The notes under the pieces are model-generated. The model saw only the letters and a program-made list of their open reading frames with translations. It had not been told where the DNA came from and made no database searches. A program made the translations under genes and the position numbers. Positions 1 through 9,155 of a DNA stretch of 48,038 bases are shown one piece after another (position 1 is the first letter of the stretch; every line of letters begins with the position of its first letter). The stretch is from a bacterium (GTDB lineage: Bacteria > Vulcanimicrobiota > Vulcanimicrobiia > Vulcanimicrobiales > Vulcanimicrobiaceae): NCBI GenBank assembly GCA_021790935.1, contig JAJYFL010000017.1:1-48038 (forward strand). Reading direction: 5' to 3'.

Positions 1-2
1 CG

Positions 3-305
3 TGGCGACGCTACGGCGACATCGAGCACCTGCGCCACGGTGGCTACTGGCAACAGCAGCAGCACATCTACTCGTTGCCGTTCTACTACATCGACTATAC
101 GCTCGCGCTCGGCACCGCGCTGCAGTTTTGGGTGAGGTCGCTCGACGATTACGGCGCCGCGCTTGGGGCCTACACCTCCCTCTGCAAGCGCGGCGGCGAG
201 GCCCCGTTTCAAGCGCTCGTGCGCTCTGCCGGTCTAAAGTCGCCATTCGAACCCGGCGTGCTGCACGCGGTCGCGGAGCGCGCCGGGCAAGTTCTCGGAC
301 TGTGA
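3..305 (+). CDS. M3 family oligoendopeptidase, C-terminal end (5' partial)
   Basis: This is the last 100 codons of a gene that begins before the window. The reading frame is open from the first base to the TGA at 303-305. The protein contains FYYIDYTLA followed by an ALQFW segment and a Gly-rich helical tail. That arrangement is typical of the C-terminal helical part of PepF-like M3 oligopeptidases, which cut short peptides in the cytoplasm with a HExxH zinc site. The HExxH site itself lies outside the window and cannot be checked. The family call rests only on the C-terminal motif. Confidence 0.75.
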   Translation, partial: WRRYGDIEHLRHGGYWQQQQHIYSLPFYYIDYTLALGTALQFWVRSLDDYGAALGAYTSLCKRGGEAPFQALVRSAGLKSPFEPGVLHAVAERAGQVLGL

Positions 306-315
306 GTCATCGGAG

Positions 316-855
316 TTACCCGCCGCGATGTCCTGCAGGCCCACAACTCGGCTGCGCAGGCGTGAGACTGGGCGGTGCAAAGACCGGAATCGGGGTGCGC
401 CGCGGAATGGGCTCACCGGTGAAGATTGGGCGGGGCGTGGGGATGGGGGCCGGGGTAAAGACCGCGCTCGGGGGCGCCTCAGGCACGGCGGGATTGAACG
501 GGGTTGGTAGCGCCACCAGCGCTTCGGAGCGCGGCCGGACCTCTAGGACCCGGGTCGCTGGATCGTATGAAACGACTTCCCCCAAAGCCCGAAGGATCGG
601 TGCCACTGCGACGTAGAGGTTCGCCAACTCGCTTGGCTGCGGCCGGCGGAGGAGCCGGATCTGCGCGAAGCGGTCTCCGCGCGAGACGATCATCGTGCCC
701 CCAACGTACTCGATGCGGTCGGCTACTGCGGTCAAGACGGGATCGATCGTCGCCATAACCCTACCGTGCGCGAGGTATGCGCGGTTGTACGACGGCACGA
801 TGGCGCCGTCGACGACGAGCGTCACCGGGGGTCTAGCCGCAAGTGGGAAAATCAC
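316..855 (-). CDS. Copper-amine-oxidase-N-like (stalk) domain protein
   Basis: The 179-residue product opens at a GTG. It has two short beta-rich repeats, around residues 10-70 and 80-110. The second contains SYDPATRVLEV, the usual ending of a copper amine oxidase N-terminal-like or stalk domain. These domains normally sit on secreted or wall-bound proteins. The last 70 residues are rich in Pro, Thr and Ala and look unstructured. No clear signal peptide precedes the domain, so the true start could be elsewhere. It is transcribed away from the YihY-type gene, whose start lies 26 nt away. The function is unknown. Confidence 0.55.
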   Translation of the reverse strand: MIFPLAARPPVTLVVDGAIVPSYNRAYLAHGRVMATIDPVLTAVADRIEYVGGTMIVSRGDRFAQIRLLRRPQPSELANLYVAVAPILRALGEVVSYDPATRVLEVRPRSEALVALPTPFNPAVPEAPPSAVFTPAPIPTPRPIFTGEPIPRRTPIPVFAPPSLTPAQPSCGPAGHRGG

Positions 856-881
856 CGTTCCGCAGCGATATATCGCATCGG

Positions 882-1748
882 ATGAAACGACTCGTCTTGG
901 CGTTCAGGGAGGCCAGCCTGCGCTTCTCGCGTGACGGCTGTGCGTTCCACGCGCAGGCTGTGGCATTCAATGCCCTCTTCACGCTCTTTCCGCTTCTGGT
1001 CCTGATAATCGGCGCCGGATCGTTCTTCTTCCCGAACAGCCAGCAGCGGGTTCTCGGGTTCTTTCACACTTTCGCTCCCGCGCTGCAAGGTTTCGTCGCC
1101 GCAAACCTGCAGTCGTACATTTACGGCCGCGGCATATCGAGCATCGTGGCACTGCTCTTTATTATTTGGTCGGGGAAGAATCTCCTGATGGGCCTCGCCT
1201 TCGCCTTGGACCGGGCGCTCGGCGTGCCCAAAGGCCGCCCGCTGGTGCACGACATCGCGCTCGCGATCGTCATGCTCCCGCTGATCGGCGTCTTGCTCTT
1301 GGTTGCGATCGCTCTGCCGGTTCTGCTCGCGCTGGTCATCACCTACGCGAACCTCCCAGACAGACAGCACGTGACCCAGTTTGGCGGATACGCCATCTCG
1401 ATGGCTTTGGTTTTCATCGTCATCATCGTGCTGTATACGTTTCTGCCCAACCGCCGCGTGCGATGGACGTTCGCAGTTCCCGGAGCGATCTTTGTGGCTA
1501 TCCTGTGGCCGCTCGTTCAGTTCGCCTTCGCTCAATACACGACGCACGTCAATTTTACACGCATCTACGGTGCGCTCTCCGCTCCACTGGTTCTGCTCCT
1601 CTGGTTTTACCTGATGGGATCGATCTTTCTCTTCGGTGCCGAACTCTGCGTCGGCTGGGCACATCTGCGGGGCACGCTCCAAGTCGAGGAACTGATCGAC
1701 CAGATCGAGATGCCGCCCGTCAGTGCCACAACGGCGACTCCTCCATGA
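882..1748 (+). CDS. YihY/BrkB-family inner membrane protein
   Basis: The 288-residue polytopic protein begins with a cytoplasmic basic helix (MKRLVLAFREA), then an FSRDGC/AFNALFTLFPLL stretch typical of the YihY/virulence-factor BrkB family. About six hydrophobic helices follow. A further family signature, YGALSAPLVLLLWFYL, lies near residue 240. The family was once called ribonuclease BN by mistake; its real role is unsettled, with transport or envelope functions proposed. An ATG at 843 is also in frame, but it would overlap the divergent neighbour's start, so 882 is preferred. The stop overlaps the next ATG by ATGA. Confidence 0.85.
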   Translation: MKRLVLAFREASLRFSRDGCAFHAQAVAFNALFTLFPLLVLIIGAGSFFFPNSQQRVLGFFHTFAPALQGFVAANLQSYIYGRGISSIVALLFIIWSGKNLLMGLAFALDRALGVPKGRPLVHDIALAIVMLPLIGVLLLVAIALPVLLALVITYANLPDRQHVTQFGGYAISMALVFIVIIVLYTFLPNRRVRWTFAVPGAIFVAILWPLVQFAFAQYTTHVNFTRIYGALSAPLVLLLWFYLMGSIFLFGAELCVGWAHLRGTLQVEELIDQIEMPPVSATTATPP

Positions 1749-2431
1749 AGCCGGCACTCGTCTTTCTCCATGGGTCCGGATTCACGGGGTATGCGTTCCG
1801 CGCGCAAGTTGATGCCTTCTCCGGTTCCCACGCGCCCAATCTTCCGGGACACTGCGTCCCGGGGTCGTGCGCGAGCGTTGCGGAGTTCGCGACGTTCGTC
1901 GAAGCGTACGTTCGCGAGTGGCAACTACCACGGGTCGTGCTGGCCGGCAGTTCGCTCGGAGGGGCCATCGCACTCGAGTGCGCGCTGCGCGGCATCCCGG
2001 GGCTGGCGGGGATCGTGCTCCTCGGCTCGGGCGCTCGCCTGCGTGTGGCGCCGGCCTTCTTGGACGGGCTCCGAGACGATTTCGAGGCCACGGCAAGAAC
2101 GATCGCGGGCTATCTCTACGCCGAGGCGACTCCCGAACGCGTCGAGGATGCCGTCGCAAGCATGAAGCTCGTCGGACAGGCGCAGACCCTGCTCGATTTC
2201 ATCGCCTGCAACGCGTTCGACGCGGTCGACCGCCTGGCCGGCTTACGGCTGCCACTACTGGCTATCACGGGAGCGTTAGACCGCATGACGCCGCCGAAGT
2301 TCGCGCAGATGTTCGCCGACCGGGTCGAAGGCGGACAAGCGCGAATCGTGCCCGAAGCCGGGCATCTCGTGATGATCGAGCGGCCGGAGCTAACGAACGA
2401 ACTGATTCGCGACTTCGTTCACGCACTATGA
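1745..2431 (+). CDS. Alpha/beta-fold hydrolase
   Basis: The 228-residue protein has an N-terminal oxyanion motif LHGSG (residues 8-12) and a nucleophile elbow GSSLGG with Ser70. A GALDRMTPP strand carries the likely catalytic Asp, and EAGH near the C-terminus carries the likely His. The order and length match single-domain esterase/lipase-like hydrolases. The substrate cannot be told from sequence. The start is fixed by the ATGA overlap with the YihY-type gene upstream. The gene in turn overlaps the next one by ATGA, so the three are probably co-translated. Confidence 0.85.
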   Translation: MKPALVFLHGSGFTGYAFRAQVDAFSGSHAPNLPGHCVPGSCASVAEFATFVEAYVREWQLPRVVLAGSSLGGAIALECALRGIPGLAGIVLLGSGARLRVAPAFLDGLRDDFEATARTIAGYLYAEATPERVEDAVASMKLVGQAQTLLDFIACNAFDAVDRLAGLRLPLLAITGALDRMTPPKFAQMFADRVEGGQARIVPEAGHLVMIERPELTNELIRDFVHAL

Positions 2432-3426
2432 GCACGCGCAGCCGGTTAGAAGAAAGGGGTCTCGTGCGTCCTATCGTCGGTTTCCTCACTTTGTGCTTGG
2501 GCGTTGCCCTGGTGGGCGCGGCCGCCCCGAGCCCGGCGCCACAAGCCAACCTGCCGACCGTAGTAGTCTACCCGTTCGGCACGTCGGGAGAGTTGAAGCC
2601 GGCCGCCGGACTTCAAGCCGAGCAGATATTCGTAAACACGATGCGCTCGGCCGGCGGAATGAACGTCATCGCCGGCGGCGCCGGCGTCAAGCGCATCGAC
2701 TATCCGCGCGATGCCGCTAATTATCATGCCGATTATTACGTCAGCGGGTATATGACCTCGCTCGGCGACTCGGTGGCCCTGGTCGAGCAACTCGTGAGCG
2801 TATCCAGCGGCATCATCGTCTTCGCCAAGACGGCGGAGATCGGCTCGTTCCAGGACGCGACGGCCCAGGCTCTCTCCATGCACGATGCCGTCTTAGCGCA
2901 GCAAGCCACCTACAACGCCCAGATCGCGCAAGCCGCAACGCCGAGCACGACGCCCTCGCCGAAGCCTATCGATCGGGCGAATCTCGGCAATCTCTTCGGA
3001 CACCATTCCAAACCGACGCCCCGGCCGGATCTCGCGCCCAGCGCGAAGCCGGCGCGCGGCATCTACGTCGTGCGCATCGACGGCGATCTTTCCGGGGGCG
3101 AGATTACCGAGGGCACCCAGGCGTTGCTCCGGGCTTTGAATGACCGGTACGCGGCTCATTTGTCGAGCGCGCCTCACGCGAACCTCGCGGCGGAGGCCAA
3201 CTCCATCTGCGGCGCGCATCGCGACAACACCATCGCGAGCGGCCGGCTAACGGTTGGATCGCAGCGACACGGGCTCTTTACGCGAAGGGAGTACGCGTTT
3301 GCGCTGCATATCTATACGTGCTTCGGAGCGGTGCTCGCAACCGAAAACGGTCGGGCCGGTTCTATCGACGGTGCCGTTGCAGAAGCCGCACGCCGGTACG
3401 CGCGCGCCCACCCGCGAAATTTCTAG
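2428..3426 (+). CDS. Secreted protein of unknown function
   Basis: I do not recognise this 332-residue protein. It starts in an ATGA overlap with the hydrolase. A signal-like segment spans about residues 12-33 (VGFLTLCLGVALVGAAA). A VVVYPFGTSG strand follows, then a region suggesting an alpha/beta domain. A Pro/Thr/Ser-rich linker around residues 170-205 separates a second domain ending in HIYTCFGAVLATE. The bipartite layout resembles periplasmic GNA1162/CsgG-type nucleotide-free domains, but this is a guess. Its position as the last gene of a three-gene coupled set is the only context. Confidence 0.6.
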   Translation: MSTRSRLEERGLVRPIVGFLTLCLGVALVGAAAPSPAPQANLPTVVVYPFGTSGELKPAAGLQAEQIFVNTMRSAGGMNVIAGGAGVKRIDYPRDAANYHADYYVSGYMTSLGDSVALVEQLVSVSSGIIVFAKTAEIGSFQDATAQALSMHDAVLAQQATYNAQIAQAATPSTTPSPKPIDRANLGNLFGHHSKPTPRPDLAPSAKPARGIYVVRIDGDLSGGEITEGTQALLRALNDRYAAHLSSAPHANLAAEANSICGAHRDNTIASGRLTVGSQRHGLFTRREYAFALHIYTCFGAVLATENGRAGSIDGAVAEAARRYARAHPRNF

Positions 3427-3445
3427 CGGCTTTTTCCGCAACAAT

Positions 3446-3964
3446 CTACTCCTCGAAGAGGCCGGGCGGCACGTGCACCGTCACGCGCCTTGCAACGATA
3501 TCGATCTCCCGGACGAACTCCTTGATCATCGGCACGAGGTGCCCGTCGACCAGGAGCATGTCCGAAGTCGGATAGTGCTCGATGCCGGTTACCACTCCCA
3601 GGCACGCGCCCCCCTGCTCGTAGACCGAACATCCTATCAGATCGCGATCGAGATATTCGCCCTCCGCTAGGTGGATGAGTTCGCGCCGGGCGAAGAACGT
3701 GGCTCCTACGTACGCGCTCGCGGCATTCACGCCGGTTACGCCGTCCAAACGGATCAGCAGACGCCCCTTGTGCTCGCGCACGCCGGCGACGCGAACCTCA
3801 TGCGACGCGCCGCCGATCTCGCACCGCAGCGCGGCGCCCATCGAAAAAACGATGCGACCCGCGCTCGTCGGATCGCACTTGAGCTCGCCCTGGAGACCAA
3901 AGACTCCAGCTATGCGGCCGACCGGAACCTCACGGCTCGGTGTCGTCGCCACCGGCCTCGACAT
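3446..3964 (-). CDS. rimM: Ribosome maturation factor RimM
   Basis: RimM binds S19 and helps mature the 30S subunit head. The N-terminal beta-barrel motif VGRIAGVFGLQGELKC is clear. The C-terminal PRC-barrel part holds YPTSDMLLVDG and a VPMIKEFVREID strand. The start is uncertain: ATG at 3964 is used here, while ATG 3988 and GTG 3952 are also in frame. All three overlap the end of khpA. It is last in the rpsP-khpA-rimM order. trmD, which often follows, is not there; the next gene is on the other strand. Confidence 0.9.
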   Translation of the reverse strand: MSRPVATTPSREVPVGRIAGVFGLQGELKCDPTSAGRIVFSMGAALRCEIGGASHEVRVAGVREHKGRLLIRLDGVTGVNAASAYVGATFFARRELIHLAEGEYLDRDLIGCSVYEQGGACLGVVTGIEHYPTSDMLLVDGHLVPMIKEFVREIDIVARRVTVHVPPGLFEE

Positions 3965-4478
3965 CTCCGGTCTCGCCGTTCTCGCCATCTTGCGTATCGT
4001 AGATGTCGACCGCGATCTTGCCTTCGGCCGTCGCGCGCACGACCGTTCGCAACGCTTGAGCCACGCGGCCCCCGCGCCCGATCACCTTCCCCAAGTCGTC
4101 CGGATCGACGACCAGCTCCAGGACGGGCTGTTCGTCGTCATCGCCGGGGAAGTACTCAACGGTGACGACGTCGGGCTTCGAGACGAGCCTCTTTGCCAGG
4201 AACTCGAGCAACGTACCTGCACGTTCCCGCGATGCTGCCGGGTCCGCACTTTCGCGGCGCGGGCCACGCTCGCGCCGGCCCTTCGCTACGAACGGTCGGC
4301 TTCCGCTCGCGGGCCGATCCGTTCCCGTTCGCCGCCGCGGCGGGCCGTCGTCCTCCGGTTCGATGTCATCGATGATCGTTTCGCTCGTCGCGATTTTGCG
4401 CGCGCCGAGCGTCGAGCGGCGCTCGACCTCGACGTTTTCGTCGCCGAAAAGCCCGAACTCGTCATCGAAGGCGCTCAT
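3930..4478 (-). CDS. khpA: KhpA-like KH-domain RNA-binding protein
   Basis: The 182-residue protein ends in a single KH domain with the GKVIGRGGRVAQALR loop (GxxG variant, around residues 130-145), placed between rpsP and rimM as KhpA usually is. KhpA binds RNA with KhpB and affects small RNAs and cell division in Gram-positives. Unlike the usual protein of about 80 residues, this one has an N-terminal extension of about 85 residues. The extension is acidic then basic, Arg/Pro-rich and probably disordered. The ATG overlaps the last base of the rpsP stop codon. Confidence 0.85.
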   Translation of the reverse strand: MSAFDDEFGLFGDENVEVERRSTLGARKIATSETIIDDIEPEDDGPPRRRTGTDRPASGSRPFVAKGRRERGPRRESADPAASRERAGTLLEFLAKRLVSKPDVVTVEYFPGDDDEQPVLELVVDPDDLGKVIGRGGRVAQALRTVVRATAEGKIAVDIYDTQDGENGETGDVEAGGDDTEP

Positions 4479-4774
4479 TACTTGGCGCTCGCTTCGGACT
4501 TGCGTTTGCGCGTGCTCTCCGGAACTGGGCCCCGTTCGACGATGCCTTTCTCCGCGAACAGCCGGCGCACCGTATCCGACGGCTGCGCGCCTTTAGAGAG
4601 CCACGCCTTTGCCTTCTCCTCGTTTACAACGATGGTGCGAGGTTCGGTTCTCGGATTATAGTGGCCCAGAATCTCGATGAACCGCCCGTCGCGCGGCGAG
4701 CGCGCGTCGGCAACGACAAAACGATAGGTCGGTTGTTTCTTGGCGCCCATGCGCCGCAGTCTGATCTTTACCAT
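4478..4774 (-). CDS. rpsP: 30S ribosomal protein S16
   Basis: The 98-residue protein starts [18 protein letters not shown] and contains GHYNPRTEP, both diagnostic of bS16, an early-assembling protein of the 30S body. Length is normal. It lies 28 nt downstream of ffh, and its TAA stop shares one base with the khpA start. A Gly-rich GGGGAAA stretch before the ATG serves as the ribosome binding site. Confidence 0.97.
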   Translation of the reverse strand: MVKIRLRRMGAKKQPTYRFVVADARSPRDGRFIEILGHYNPRTEPRTIVVNEEKAKAWLSKGAQPSDTVRRLFAEKGIVERGPVPESTRKRKSEASAK

Positions 4775-4802
4775 GATTTCCCCAAAATGCTTGTGAATCT
4801 AG

Positions 4803-6131
4803 TTACGAAAACATCCCCGTCGGTAGACGTGGACGCCTCTTGCCGCCGAGCCCCATCTGCTTCATCATCTGCCGCGATTGCTCGAACTGCTTGACCAGCC
4901 GGTTGACGTCGGCTACGTGCGTTCCGCTGCCCGTAGCGATGCGTTTGCGTCGCGATCCGTTCAAGAGATTCGGATTGCGGCGCTCGCGCAGCGTCATCGA
5001 ACATATGATGGCTTCGACCCGGGTGAGGTCCTTCTCCGGTAGTTCGAAGTCTTTCGGCAGGGCGCGCGAAACGCCCGGGATCATCTTCAGCAGATCCTTC
5101 ATCGAGCCCATCTTCTTGACCTGACGAAGCTGGTCCAAAAAGTCGTCGAGCGTAAACTGCTGCTTGAGGAATCTCTGCTCGAGCGTCTTTGCCTGCTCGG
5201 CGCTGTAGACGCTCTGCGTCTTTTCGATGAGCGTCAGGACGTCGCCCATGCCGAGGATGCGCGAAGCCAAGCGATCCGGATGAAACGGTTCGATCGCGGA
5301 GAGCTTCTCGCCGACCCCGATGAATTTGATCGGAGCGCCGGTCACGTGATGGATAGAGAGCGCGGCCCCGCCGCGCGTGTCCCCGTCCATCTTCGTGAGA
5401 ATAACTCCGGTAATGCCGAGGCGGTCGTGGAAGCCCTTTGCAACGTTGGTCGCCTCTTGACCGGTCATCGCGTCGGCTACGAGCAGAATCTCCTTCGGAT
5501 CGACCGCCGCCCGCATCCGCTCGAGCTCGGTCATCAGGGCGTCGTCGATCTGCAGACGCCCGGCCGTATCGATGATGACGGTCGAAAGACCGAGCCGCCT
5601 GGCCTCCGCTACGCCGTCCCGCGCGATCCGAACCGCATCCCCTTGCCCTTGCTCGTAGACCGGGAGATCGATCTGCCGGCCCAGGATCTGCAGCTGTGCA
5701 ACTGCCGCCGGGCGATAGACGTCGGCGGCTACCAAGAGCGCGCGCCGGCCCTGCTCTTTCAATCGCAGCGCCAACTTGGCGGCGTGCGTGGTCTTGCCCG
5801 AACCTTGAAGACCGACGAGCATGATAACCGAGGGAGGCGCGTCGGAAAACTGCAGCCGCGCCTGGGCGCCGCCCAGCAGATCGACGAGCTCGTCGTGAAC
5901 GATCTTCACGATCGTCTGCGCCGGCGAAAGCGACTCCAGCACGTTGGCGCCGATCGCCTTCTCTCTGATCCGGTTCGCGAACTCTTTGGCAGCGGAAAGC
6001 GAAACGTCCGCTTCGAGCAACGCCATACGCACCTCGCGCATGACGTCGCCGACCTCGGACTCGCTCAAGCGACCGCGCCCGGTCAGGCGCGAAAATATCG
6101 CACCTAACCGGTCGGAGAGTGCTTCAAACAC
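4803..6131 (-). CDS. ffh: Signal recognition particle GTPase Ffh
   Basis: The 442-residue protein has the N-domain helices (1-90), then an SRP-type NG GTPase. The P-loop GLQGSGKTT lies at 107-115, followed by DVYRPAA, DTAGR and TKMDGD. The Met-rich M domain follows from about 300 and contains SMTLRERRNP and the RNA-binding SGTHVADVNRLVKQF helix. It delivers ribosomes making membrane and secreted proteins to FtsY. The usual partners ftsY, smc and rnc are not next to it; acpP precedes it by 24 nt, so it appears to share the fab transcript. Confidence 0.97.
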   Translation of the reverse strand: MFEALSDRLGAIFSRLTGRGRLSESEVGDVMREVRMALLEADVSLSAAKEFANRIREKAIGANVLESLSPAQTIVKIVHDELVDLLGGAQARLQFSDAPPSVIMLVGLQGSGKTTHAAKLALRLKEQGRRALLVAADVYRPAAVAQLQILGRQIDLPVYEQGQGDAVRIARDGVAEARRLGLSTVIIDTAGRLQIDDALMTELERMRAAVDPKEILLVADAMTGQEATNVAKGFHDRLGITGVILTKMDGDTRGGAALSIHHVTGAPIKFIGVGEKLSAIEPFHPDRLASRILGMGDVLTLIEKTQSVYSAEQAKTLEQRFLKQQFTLDDFLDQLRQVKKMGSMKDLLKMIPGVSRALPKDFELPEKDLTRVEAIICSMTLRERRNPNLLNGSRRKRIATGSGTHVADVNRLVKQFEQSRQMMKQMGLGGKRRPRLPTGMFS

Positions 6132-6155
6132 GGAGACTGCGCCCTGCCCGCACGA

Positions 6156-6398
6156 CTACTCCTTCGCGTTTGCTTCGTCGATACGCGCGACGGCATCACC
6201 GACGGTCTTGATCTTTTCGGCCTCTTCGTCCGGAATGTCGATATTGAACTCGGTCTCGAACGCCATCACGAGCTCGACCTGGTCGAGCGAATCGGCGCCC
6301 AAATCGTCGGTAATCGAAGCTTCCGGCGTTACCTCGGATTCATCGACGCCGAGCTGCTCGACGATGATCTTCTTTACTTTATCGAACGTGGTGGGCAT
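6156..6398 (-). CDS. acpP: Acyl carrier protein
   Basis: The 80-residue acidic protein has the [10 protein letters not shown] motif; Ser37 is the site for 4'-phosphopantetheine. It carries growing acyl chains for the type II fatty acid synthase in the cytoplasm. An AGGAGA ribosome binding site lies 5 nt before the ATG. It follows fabG, as is common, but fabF does not come after it; ffh does. Confidence 0.97.
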   Translation of the reverse strand: MPTTFDKVKKIIVEQLGVDESEVTPEASITDDLGADSLDQVELVMAFETEFNIDIPDEEAEKIKTVGDAVARIDEANAKE

Positions 6399-6435
6399 AG
6401 GTCTCCTATTCTAAACATGTGACGCGGAAGGGTGC

Positions 6436-7182
6436 TTACATCACGACGCCGCCGTCGACTACGATCGTCTGACCTGTTATGTAGCCGGCGGCATCCGAAC
6501 ACAAAAAACTAACTACTCCGCTGACGTCTTCCGGCTTGCCCGGACGCCCGAGTGCCGTTTGCTTGACGACGTACTCGCGCATCGCGGCAGGCATCTTCTC
6601 CGTCATCGCCGTCTCGATGATACCGGGCGCGACGGCGTTGACTCTTATGTTCCTCGACCCCAATTCCTTCGCTAGAGACTTGAGAAGGCCGAAAAGCCCG
6701 GCCTTAGAGGCCGCATACGCCGCCTGACCCGCGTTCCCCGTAATTCCGACGATGCTGCTGACGAGGACGATCGATCCGCCGCGCTGGCGCATCATGGGTT
6801 TGGCGACGGCTCCGCAGAGATAGAACGCAGATTTCAAATTTACCGAAAGCATCTGCTCGAGTATCTCTGGTTTCATACGCAACAGGAGCGCGTCGACGGA
6901 CTGCCCCGCATTCGCGATTGCAAAATGGATCCCACCGAGCTTCTCCACGGTCTCATCGACCGCCCCCTCCACGGCCGCGCGGTCGGCCACGTCCGCCACG
7001 ACCACGAGCGTACGGGCACCGGAACGGACAGCCCCGCACGCTAGCGCCGTCTCCGCGAGCGCGGCCGCATCCCGGCCGATCAAGGCGACGTCGGCACCCT
7101 TCCCGCAGAGATCGACCGCAACCGCCCGGCCGATACCCCGGCTCGCACCGGTGACGAGCGCGACCCTTCCTTCGAAGGTCAT
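6436..7182 (-). CDS. fabG: 3-oxoacyl-[ACP] reductase FabG
   Basis: This short-chain dehydrogenase of 248 residues performs the NADPH-dependent first reduction in fatty acid elongation. The TGASRGIG nucleotide loop is near residue 12, NAG near 87, the catalytic Ser in LVSSIVG, and the YAASKAG Tyr/Lys pair near 152. The C-terminus ends GQTIVVDGGVVM, as in FabG. The start is set by the ATGA overlap with the fabD stop; a longer in-frame start upstream (7221) would read into fabD. Confidence 0.95.
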   Translation of the reverse strand: MTFEGRVALVTGASRGIGRAVAVDLCGKGADVALIGRDAAALAETALACGAVRSGARTLVVVADVADRAAVEGAVDETVEKLGGIHFAIANAGQSVDALLLRMKPEILEQMLSVNLKSAFYLCGAVAKPMMRQRGGSIVLVSSIVGITGNAGQAAYAASKAGLFGLLKSLAKELGSRNIRVNAVAPGIIETAMTEKMPAAMREYVVKQTALGRPGKPEDVSGVVSFLCSDAAGYITGQTIVVDGGVVM

Positions 7183-8165
7183 GCGCCGCTCCCGGCCTTC
7201 GTGGCCCCGCTCGCCGCCCACCCCGGCGAGGCGAGCATCGCTCGGAGCCGATCGACGCCTGCGAGATCCGAGACGTTCAGGACCTCGGGAGCGCCTCCGA
7301 GGCGTTTCATCAGCGGTCCGAGCACCGGCGTAGCGCCAAATTCCACGACGGCGTCGAGGTCGTATTCAAGCAGCCGCACGGCCGTATCGTGCCAGCGAAC
7401 CTCGTGCGTGATGGAACGGATCAGATTGCGCCGGATCGTCGGTACGTCGCGATATGCCTGCGCGTCGACGTTCGAGACGACGTCGATGCCCGGAAGCGCG
7501 AACTCGCCGGCCGCTACGGCGTCGGCAAATCTCTCCACGGCGGGCTGCATCAGCGCGCTGTGCCACGCCCCCGAGACGTTCAAGGGGACGATCCGCTTGG
7601 CTCCCGCCGCGAGCATCGCTTCTCCGATGGCTTGAAGGGCTGCACGATCGCCGCTGAGCACGATTTGCGTCGGGGAGTTGTAATTCGCCAACTGAACGCG
7701 CTGAGCGCTTTGCGCGTTGCGCCGCTCGACGATTTCGCGAATCTGTTCGGCCTGCAGGCCAAGCACCGCCGACATCCCGCCCGGTGCGAGATCCGCGGCA
7801 TACTGCATCGCCTTGCCGCGTTCGTCCACCATCGCAAGCGCATCGTCGAAACGAACCGCACCCGAGATGGTAAGACTGCAGAACTCGCCAAATGAGTGCC
7901 CGGCGCTCACGACCGGCTGCAAGATATCGCCGACCGCGTAGTAGTATGCCAAGTTCGTCGTAAAGATCGCCGGCTGGCTGTACTGCGTCTCGCGCAAGCG
8001 CTCTTCCGGACCACCCTCCTGCAAGGCGAGCAGATCGTATCCCAACAGCTCGCTCGCGCGCTCGAAGAGCTCCGCCGCGGCAGCCGAATTGCGCGCGATG
8101 TCGGCTCCCATGCCCACCAGCTGCGAGCCTTGGCCCGGGAAGATCGCGGCAACGCGCACGCTCAT
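7179..8165 (-). CDS. fabD: Malonyl-CoA:ACP transacylase FabD
   Basis: The 328-residue protein moves malonyl groups from CoA to ACP. The N-terminal FPGQGSQ motif is at residues 9-15 and the nucleophile motif is GHSFGE with Ser91. Phe stands where Leu is usual in GHSLGE. A VSGAWHSALM segment bears the catalytic His. The ATG at 8165 overlaps the fabH stop (ATGA) and gives a normal family N-terminus. The last 15 residues are Ala/Gly-rich beyond the usual end. Confidence 0.95.
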   Translation of the reverse strand: MSVRVAAIFPGQGSQLVGMGADIARNSAAAAELFERASELLGYDLLALQEGGPEERLRETQYSQPAIFTTNLAYYYAVGDILQPVVSAGHSFGEFCSLTISGAVRFDDALAMVDERGKAMQYAADLAPGGMSAVLGLQAEQIREIVERRNAQSAQRVQLANYNSPTQIVLSGDRAALQAIGEAMLAAGAKRIVPLNVSGAWHSALMQPAVERFADAVAAGEFALPGIDVVSNVDAQAYRDVPTIRRNLIRSITHEVRWHDTAVRLLEYDLDAVVEFGATPVLGPLMKRLGGAPEVLNVSDLAGVDRLRAMLASPGWAASGATKAGSGA

Positions 8166-9151
8166 GCCACCCATCGCCAAGTGACCGCGCCCCACGAGAG
8201 CCCGCCGCCGAAGCCCACGAAGACGATCACGTTGCCAGGCTGGATCTTTCCGCTCGCGAGCGCCTCCGAGAGCGCTATCGGTATCGATGCGGCCGACGTG
8301 TTGCCGTATTCGTGTATGTTCACGATGACCTTTTCGCTCGGCATCCCCAGATACTTGGCCGCCGAATCGATGATACGCTTGTTGGCTTGGTGCGGAATGA
8401 GCCAGTCGACGTCCGCGTGGGCTAGATTCGCCTTGCGCAGCGCGCTATCGGTCACGGCAATCATCTTGGTCACCGCGAACTTGAATACTTCACGGCCTTC
8501 CATGTAGATGTACTGCTCGCCGGCCTCCCAGGCGGACGGCGTAAGCGGCTTCCGCGACCCGCCGGCCGGCACCCGCAATATCTCCGGTCTGCTGCCATCC
8601 GAACCCAACTCGCTGGAAAGAAACGAATCGGCGGAGGATGCCTCCAAAATCACCGCGCCGGCTCCGTCGCCGAAGAGGATCGCGGTTCCGCGGTCGGTTC
8701 TGTTCACCAACTTGCTCAGCGTCTCGGCCCCGATGAGCATCACGCGCCGGAAGATGCCCGATCGCACCAAACTCGAGGCCACCGTCAGACCGTAGATGAA
8801 GCCGCTGCACGCGATCTCGATATCGAAGGCGGCCGTGTCTCTGGCACCTAATTTCGAAGCGACGATGCAGGCGGTAGCCGGAAAGACGTAGTCGGGCGTC
8901 ACCGTTGCCACGATAAAGCAGTCGATATCGGATGGTTTCAGCGACGCGTTCGCAAGGGCTCTGCGCGCGGCGGCCAATGCGAGATCGCTGGTCGCCTCGT
9001 CCGCCGACGAAACGTGACGGCGCTTCATCCCGGTCCGTGAGGTGATCCACTGGTCGCTGGTATCTAGGACCTTCTCGAGATCCTCGTTCGTGAGGATCGC
9101 GGCCGGCGCGTAGTGCCCGGCGGCAACGATTCGTACTCCGGTTTGACCCAC
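8162..9151 (-). CDS. fabH: Beta-ketoacyl-ACP synthase III FabH
   Basis: The 329-residue condensing enzyme starts fatty acid synthesis by joining acetyl-CoA to malonyl-ACP. The catalytic Cys115 lies in EIACSGFIYGL. The active-site His is in IPHQANKRI and the Asn in YGNTSAAS. The N-terminal TSDQWITSRTGMKRR is also typical. It heads a tight fabH-fabD-fabG-acpP series coupled by ATGA overlaps, starting 4 nt after rpmF. plsX, which often sits between rpmF and fabH, is absent. Confidence 0.97.
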   Translation of the reverse strand: MGQTGVRIVAAGHYAPAAILTNEDLEKVLDTSDQWITSRTGMKRRHVSSADEATSDLALAAARRALANASLKPSDIDCFIVATVTPDYVFPATACIVASKLGARDTAAFDIEIACSGFIYGLTVASSLVRSGIFRRVMLIGAETLSKLVNRTDRGTAILFGDGAGAVILEASSADSFLSSELGSDGSRPEILRVPAGGSRKPLTPSAWEAGEQYIYMEGREVFKFAVTKMIAVTDSALRKANLAHADVDWLIPHQANKRIIDSAAKYLGMPSEKVIVNIHEYGNTSAASIPIALSEALASGKIQPGNVIVFVGFGGGLSWGAVTWRWVA

Positions 9152-9155
9152 CGAT

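Noticed and set aside
852-1757. A 301-codon open frame antisense to the YihY-type gene
   Set aside because: Charged, low-complexity translation rich in Asp, Arg and Gln with no domain; it is a shadow of the high-GC gene on the other strand.
3952-3988. A CTG or other unusual start for rimM
   Set aside because: ATG and GTG codons are in frame in the right region, so an unusual start is not needed.
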